Positions 60,624 to 64,000 of a DNA stretch of 64,000 nt are shown piece after piece; position 1 is the stretch's first letter; each line of letters begins with the position of its first letter. Location of the stretch: NCBI GenBank assembly GCA_030267565.1, contig BRXU01000004.1:2176501-2240500 (forward strand). Reading direction: 5' to 3'. Source of the DNA: Pleodorina starrii. Lineage: Eukaryota > Chlorophyta > Chlorophyceae > Chlamydomonadales > Volvocaceae. The notes beneath the pieces are model-generated. The model had not been told where the DNA came from. It saw nothing but the letters and a program-made list of their open reading frames with translations, and searched no databases. Both the position numbers and the translations under genes were made by a program.

Positions 60624-61942
60624 GTACAGCGTTCGGCAAGCCGCCTTTTCCTCTAATGACGCGTGCTTCCCATCACTATGACGCCGTCCTCGCTCATTGT
60701 TTGCCTATCATCGCTCATACCGGCGACGCTCTTCTTCCTGCCTGAAATCGGGGGTTTCCTTCGACTGACAGGTGTAACCGTGCTGTGTCTCCTGGAACTG
60801 GGTTCTTTACTCTCTGCCGTCCTGGCAAACGATGGACGACTTCCATACCCGGAGCTGCCCCAGGTATGCACCGACAACACTCAGTGGAGGACGACTAGCT
60901 GTCGGCCCGTGTCGGCCGTCCGCCCGGTACGTCCATGCGGATAGACCCCGGCAACACGTCTGTTTGCTGTGTTCCAAAATATAGCACACCTACGCGGCCA
61001 CGCTAACAGCGTAAAACATTTGGCAAGCCGCAGTTGCCCCGTTCGTTCCCCTTTAATAACTGACGCGCGCGTCCCATCCAGCCATCCTTATAGCGCCGCC
61101 CTTATTCTTTGCTTCAACGAGACCGGCAACTCCTTTATTTTGCTGCTTGTACCCGTCTTTCCGCCGAGTGCAGGTTCCGGCCTGCTTCCGGTTTCGTGCG
61201 CTTTTGTCACTTTTCCTGTCACTTTTCCTGTCACTTTTTTCATTTCATAACGCGCCCAATAATTTGCTTTAACGCTATCGGCAACTATTTTTTTTGCTGC
61301 TTTACCAGGCGACGTTCTTCCGCCGAGTGCTGTTTTCAGGTTACGTGCGCTTTTGTCGCGTCATCTGTCCCTTTTTCCGTTCATAACCCGCCTGCATTCT
61401 GTTTCACGTGTGCAGCTTTCCACTTTGTGCTTAGCAAGCTCCTGCGTACTTTTCAATGCCCTTCAAGCATGCCTGAGCACTTTTCCGTAATACACTTCGC
61501 CTCTTCTTCATGCTCCCGTGCGTTGCATCAATTGTTACCGAGAAATATGATTTCTGCCATTCTCGTTCGGTCATCAGAGCGCGTTCTGGCGCGTTCCGAC
61601 CGAGGTCGGCCTCCTCCGTCCTGCGCCTCGTAACCGCGTTTCCTCACGTTGACATTCTGCATCTACGTTGGGCAGCTGCTCTTCAACGGCACTTCGTCTA
61701 TACCATGCGATTGTTTGGGTCTCGCCGGAGCGACGACCCGTCCAGAGTTCGGCGGTTAGTCGTCCAGCTTCCACCCGTACCAATGGCGTCATCCTCATGG
61801 AGGATAGCGAATCCAAGCGCAAATTACATCGTAGTAATAACAAATTCTAAACAAGGACATTTGCATGCAAGCGCACGCAGAACGAGCTGCAGCGCGCACC
61901 TTACAGACCTTTCGATTCGTACAAAAACGCTCGTCCTACTAA
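60624..61942. other. No gene seen
   Basis: T/C-rich, with tandem cttttcctgtcac copies (about 61206-61236) and short unrelated frames on both strands. Confidence 0.4.
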
Positions 61943-61982
61943 CGCAAAAACGGCCCTGTAACATCACAGGGCCGTTTTTGCG
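61943..61982. repeat. Perfect 17-bp hairpin flanked by A and T runs
   Basis: cgcaaaaacggccctgt, 6-nt loop aacatc, acagggccgtttttgcg. The shape is like an intrinsic terminator, but the context is nuclear. Confidence 0.85.
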
Positions 61983-62144
61983 GGTTTCACACGCCATTAA
62001 ATAAACGCAGTAGTGACATTGTGAAAGAGAAATATCGCAATAACAACATGCGTCCATTCCCACGCAAACACCGCCCACATATACGGTTATGGCAAGAGTC
62101 AAGTGTGGTCACAGCAGTTTCGTGCAGAGGTCAGCACGACCAAG

Positions 62145-62700
62145 TCAAGTGCACACGCGGCACGCACTCAGCAGAGCGAGTGTCGGGCAGAACAGAAATG
62201 CTCGTGGGGCCCTCCCGTCGAGACCGTCAGGGGGAACCGGGGGGGGGGGCCAGTGTCTGGAGGATCGACAAACACAACACGGTCCGCCCGGTTGGCCAGG
62301 AAGGGGTGGGACGCCGGGACCGGTACAATCCCTAGAGCCATCCGGTACAATCCCTAGGGCTGCAAACGACGCGACACGGGCCCAGAAGTCGGCAACAACC
62401 GCAGCACCAATGCCGACCAACTGAGCCCGACCAAACGGGGCAGGGGGGGCGCCACCCCGGTACATGTGTTGGCGGCCCCGTTCCAGCGCTGACAGGGCTG
62501 CCAAAGCCACAACATCCCACACAGGGACGGACTCCCGGAGGGGGCGACACGAGCCACTGATGAACGCCAATGCCGTCCTCTGAGCGCGTTGCCTAATATG
62601 CCCCCATTTCGCGTCGCCGTCCCTTGCTTCCGACTTCTTTCCGTCCGTCCTTTCTGTTCTCCTTCGTTTACCCGCTCTTCGGCGTGCTTCGGCGCCACTG
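62145..62700 (-). mobile_element. Diverged family-Y LINE C-terminus
   Basis: In the open frame on the minus strand, VWDVVALAALSALERGRQHM and VVADFWARVASFAALG parallel WGVIALAALSAME and TDFWARLRSFAALE of the 38.7-kb copy. The QxxITDFF motif is absent. The continuation to 62999 is not conserved. Confidence 0.55.
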
Positions 62701-63848
62701 ACAATGCGGCTGTACCGCCCCGCTACCGGACCACATGTGTATTGGTCAGACTGGTCCGCCTCGTTTGGACGTTTCTTTGGCCGTAAACAGTTTTTAGGGG
62801 GGCTTTTTGTGGAGGGCTTTTGGGCCCGGGTCCCCCCTGACGTGGGCTCAGGTGGTACTGTTGGATTGCACGGCACATGACGCCTTACAGTGGGGGCATT
62901 GAGACACGAGGTGGGTGGTACCTGCAGCCGTAAGGGAGTCTGGTGGGGGTCTGAGGGGGGCCGCACATCGTCCGTTAGGCCATCACAGACCCCACGCAAG
63001 CCCTGTTGGGGGGCTAAGCAGCTTCCAGTGACACCTGTTAAAACAAAGACAAAGAGACTGTCTTTCGAGTGGTCCGCCTTTCAATTAAAACTCCCGTACC
63101 TCAGGAAGCGTGCACCTGTCTGGTAAGAGTATGCTAGTACTGTAACACTAGAAATATTACTTCGTAGTACTACGTGGTATACTGTGCGTCCTCGCCAATA
63201 TAGTATTGTTGGGCACGGGCAACGGCAATGCGCATCGAGGTGGAAGATTGAAGAAGCCACAGCAACGGCCAGCGCCATATCCGGAAGCAGTGGCGGCGCC
63301 GCCATCCCATGACTCGATTTCCTCACCCCGCAGCGCCCTGCTGGCGGCGGACGCTCGACGCCGTCACGCTCCAATCCCCGGCGGCCCCAGCCCAGCCCAG
63401 CCCGGCCCGGCCGGCAGTCCCGCTCACACGGACGGACGGACGCATTGTTCTGCACCTCGCTGCCGATCCCCACCACGGTGTGTGTGTGTGGGAGAGGGGG
63501 CCGGGGAGGGGGAGCACGAGGTTCCGGAGCGCGCACCCCCTGGAGCCCACTGTAACGCCAACAAGAACGTGTGGAGTGGGAAGGGCAGGGCAGGCCAGTC
63601 CTGCACCTGCCCCTACATCCCCTCTTTCCACTCCACCTGCCGACCGGGACCCCGCTGCGCGTCAGTTCTGTCCAGTGACCCAGTGGGATGACCCCCCCCC
63701 CGGCACATCCCCCGGGCACATCACCACCTCCCCCGGCTCCCCCGCCCCCAGTCAGCCGCTGACAACCCGCCAAACCCCCGCCCCCCCCCCTGCACCCTTC
63801 AGTCCCCCACACGCCCCCAAACACGGCGTGGCAACCACCCCCCTTCCT
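62701..63848. other. Flank of the right-edge gene, nothing assigned
   Basis: GC-rich, low-complexity C tracts (63.69-63.84 kb), possibly 3' UTR of the minus-strand gene ending at 63849. Open frames on both strands lack motifs. Confidence 0.35.
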
Positions 63849-64000
63849 CTACTGCCGCTGCTTCTTGCCCGGCCGCCCTTCGCCTCCGCCTCCCCCGCCC
63901 AGGCTCGGCGCCGCGCCGTACTTGTTCTTCTTCAGGCCGCCCTTTCCGCCGCCGATCCGCTTCTCCCCGCCCTCCTTCTCCTTGCCACCCTTCCCCTTGC
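63849..64000 (-). CDS. C-terminal end of an unidentified Lys/Gly-rich protein (5' part outside the window)
   Basis: Entering from the right edge, one frame reads KGKGGKEKEGGEKRIGGGKG, then GLKKNKYGAAPSLGGGG, then GRPGKKQRQ and a TAG stop at 63849-63851. The basic, glycine-rich tail with nuclear-localisation-like clusters suggests a nucleolar or RNA-binding protein, but the family cannot be named from 50 residues. Confidence 0.55.
   Translation of the reverse strand, partial: KGKGGKEKEGGEKRIGGGKGGLKKNKYGAAPSLGGGGGGEGRPGKKQRQ

Noticed and set aside
61943..61982. Bacterial rho-independent terminator
   Set aside because: No bacterial gene context; the window is clearly nuclear eukaryotic.
63081..63824. 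247-codon minus-strand ORF near the right edge
   Set aside because: Low-complexity G/C composition, no motif, overlaps the probable 3' UTR of the edge gene.

Overview
The window is nuclear DNA of a green alga, most likely a volvocine (Chlamydomonas/Gonium/Volvox-type) species. The evidence is very long Ser-Pro/poly-Pro (hydroxyproline-rich wall or matrix type) coding blocks, genes split into many small GT-AG exons, Cys-rich plus REJ-type ectodomains of the kind expanded in these algae, and dense small retroelements including a tRNA-like SINE. I saw no rRNA gene, free-standing tRNA gene, CRISPR array or bacterial-style operon. The species is not assigned.

The backbone is two paralogous minus-strand genes in head-to-tail order. 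Gene 1 starts at 22960 and runs off the left edge. I could assemble 17 exons (22960 to 1611) whose splice phases agree throughout and which sum to 11,694 nt (3,898 codons) with no frame break. Order: signal peptide, a helix-rich module of unknown type, one 7.2-kb exon of PPSP repeats, a SEA-like domain, a second diverged copy of the helix-rich module, a beta-rich exon, a second SEA-like domain, poly-Pro, a Cys-rich domain and the start of a REJ region. Gene 2 runs from 56951 to a stop at 29861: signal peptide, helix-rich module, about 480 residues of nearly pure proline, Cys-rich domain, REJ region, degenerate GPS, SEA-like domain, one membrane segment and a short basic tail. Its 18 exons sum to 7,203 nt (2,400 residues plus stop), but three positions look damaged: a lost acceptor, a 19-nt frame-breaking tract and a GA donor.

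Intron 7 of gene 2 (38366-51224, 12.9 kb) holds an inverted, decayed copy of the 5' half of these same genes (42315-48459). Around it are a composite LINE (38396-41104), a 3.1-kb hairpin-ended element (44691-47771), and a 1,663-bp TRIM-like LTR element with intact LTRs, PBS, PPT and target duplication (48540-50202). A primary transcript of gene 2 would therefore contain sense and antisense copies of its own first exons.

The rest is mobile-element country. There are chained 5'-truncated LINE copies with (AAC)n tails at 1-1454, a SINE family with a Pol III B box at about ten sites, a 249-bp MITE nested in a SINE, a 1-kb repeat found upstream of every copy of the gene 5' end, an RT fragment at 58.2-58.8 kb and a LINE tail at 62.1-62.7 kb. 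The right edge catches the C-terminus of an unrelated Lys/Gly-rich protein.
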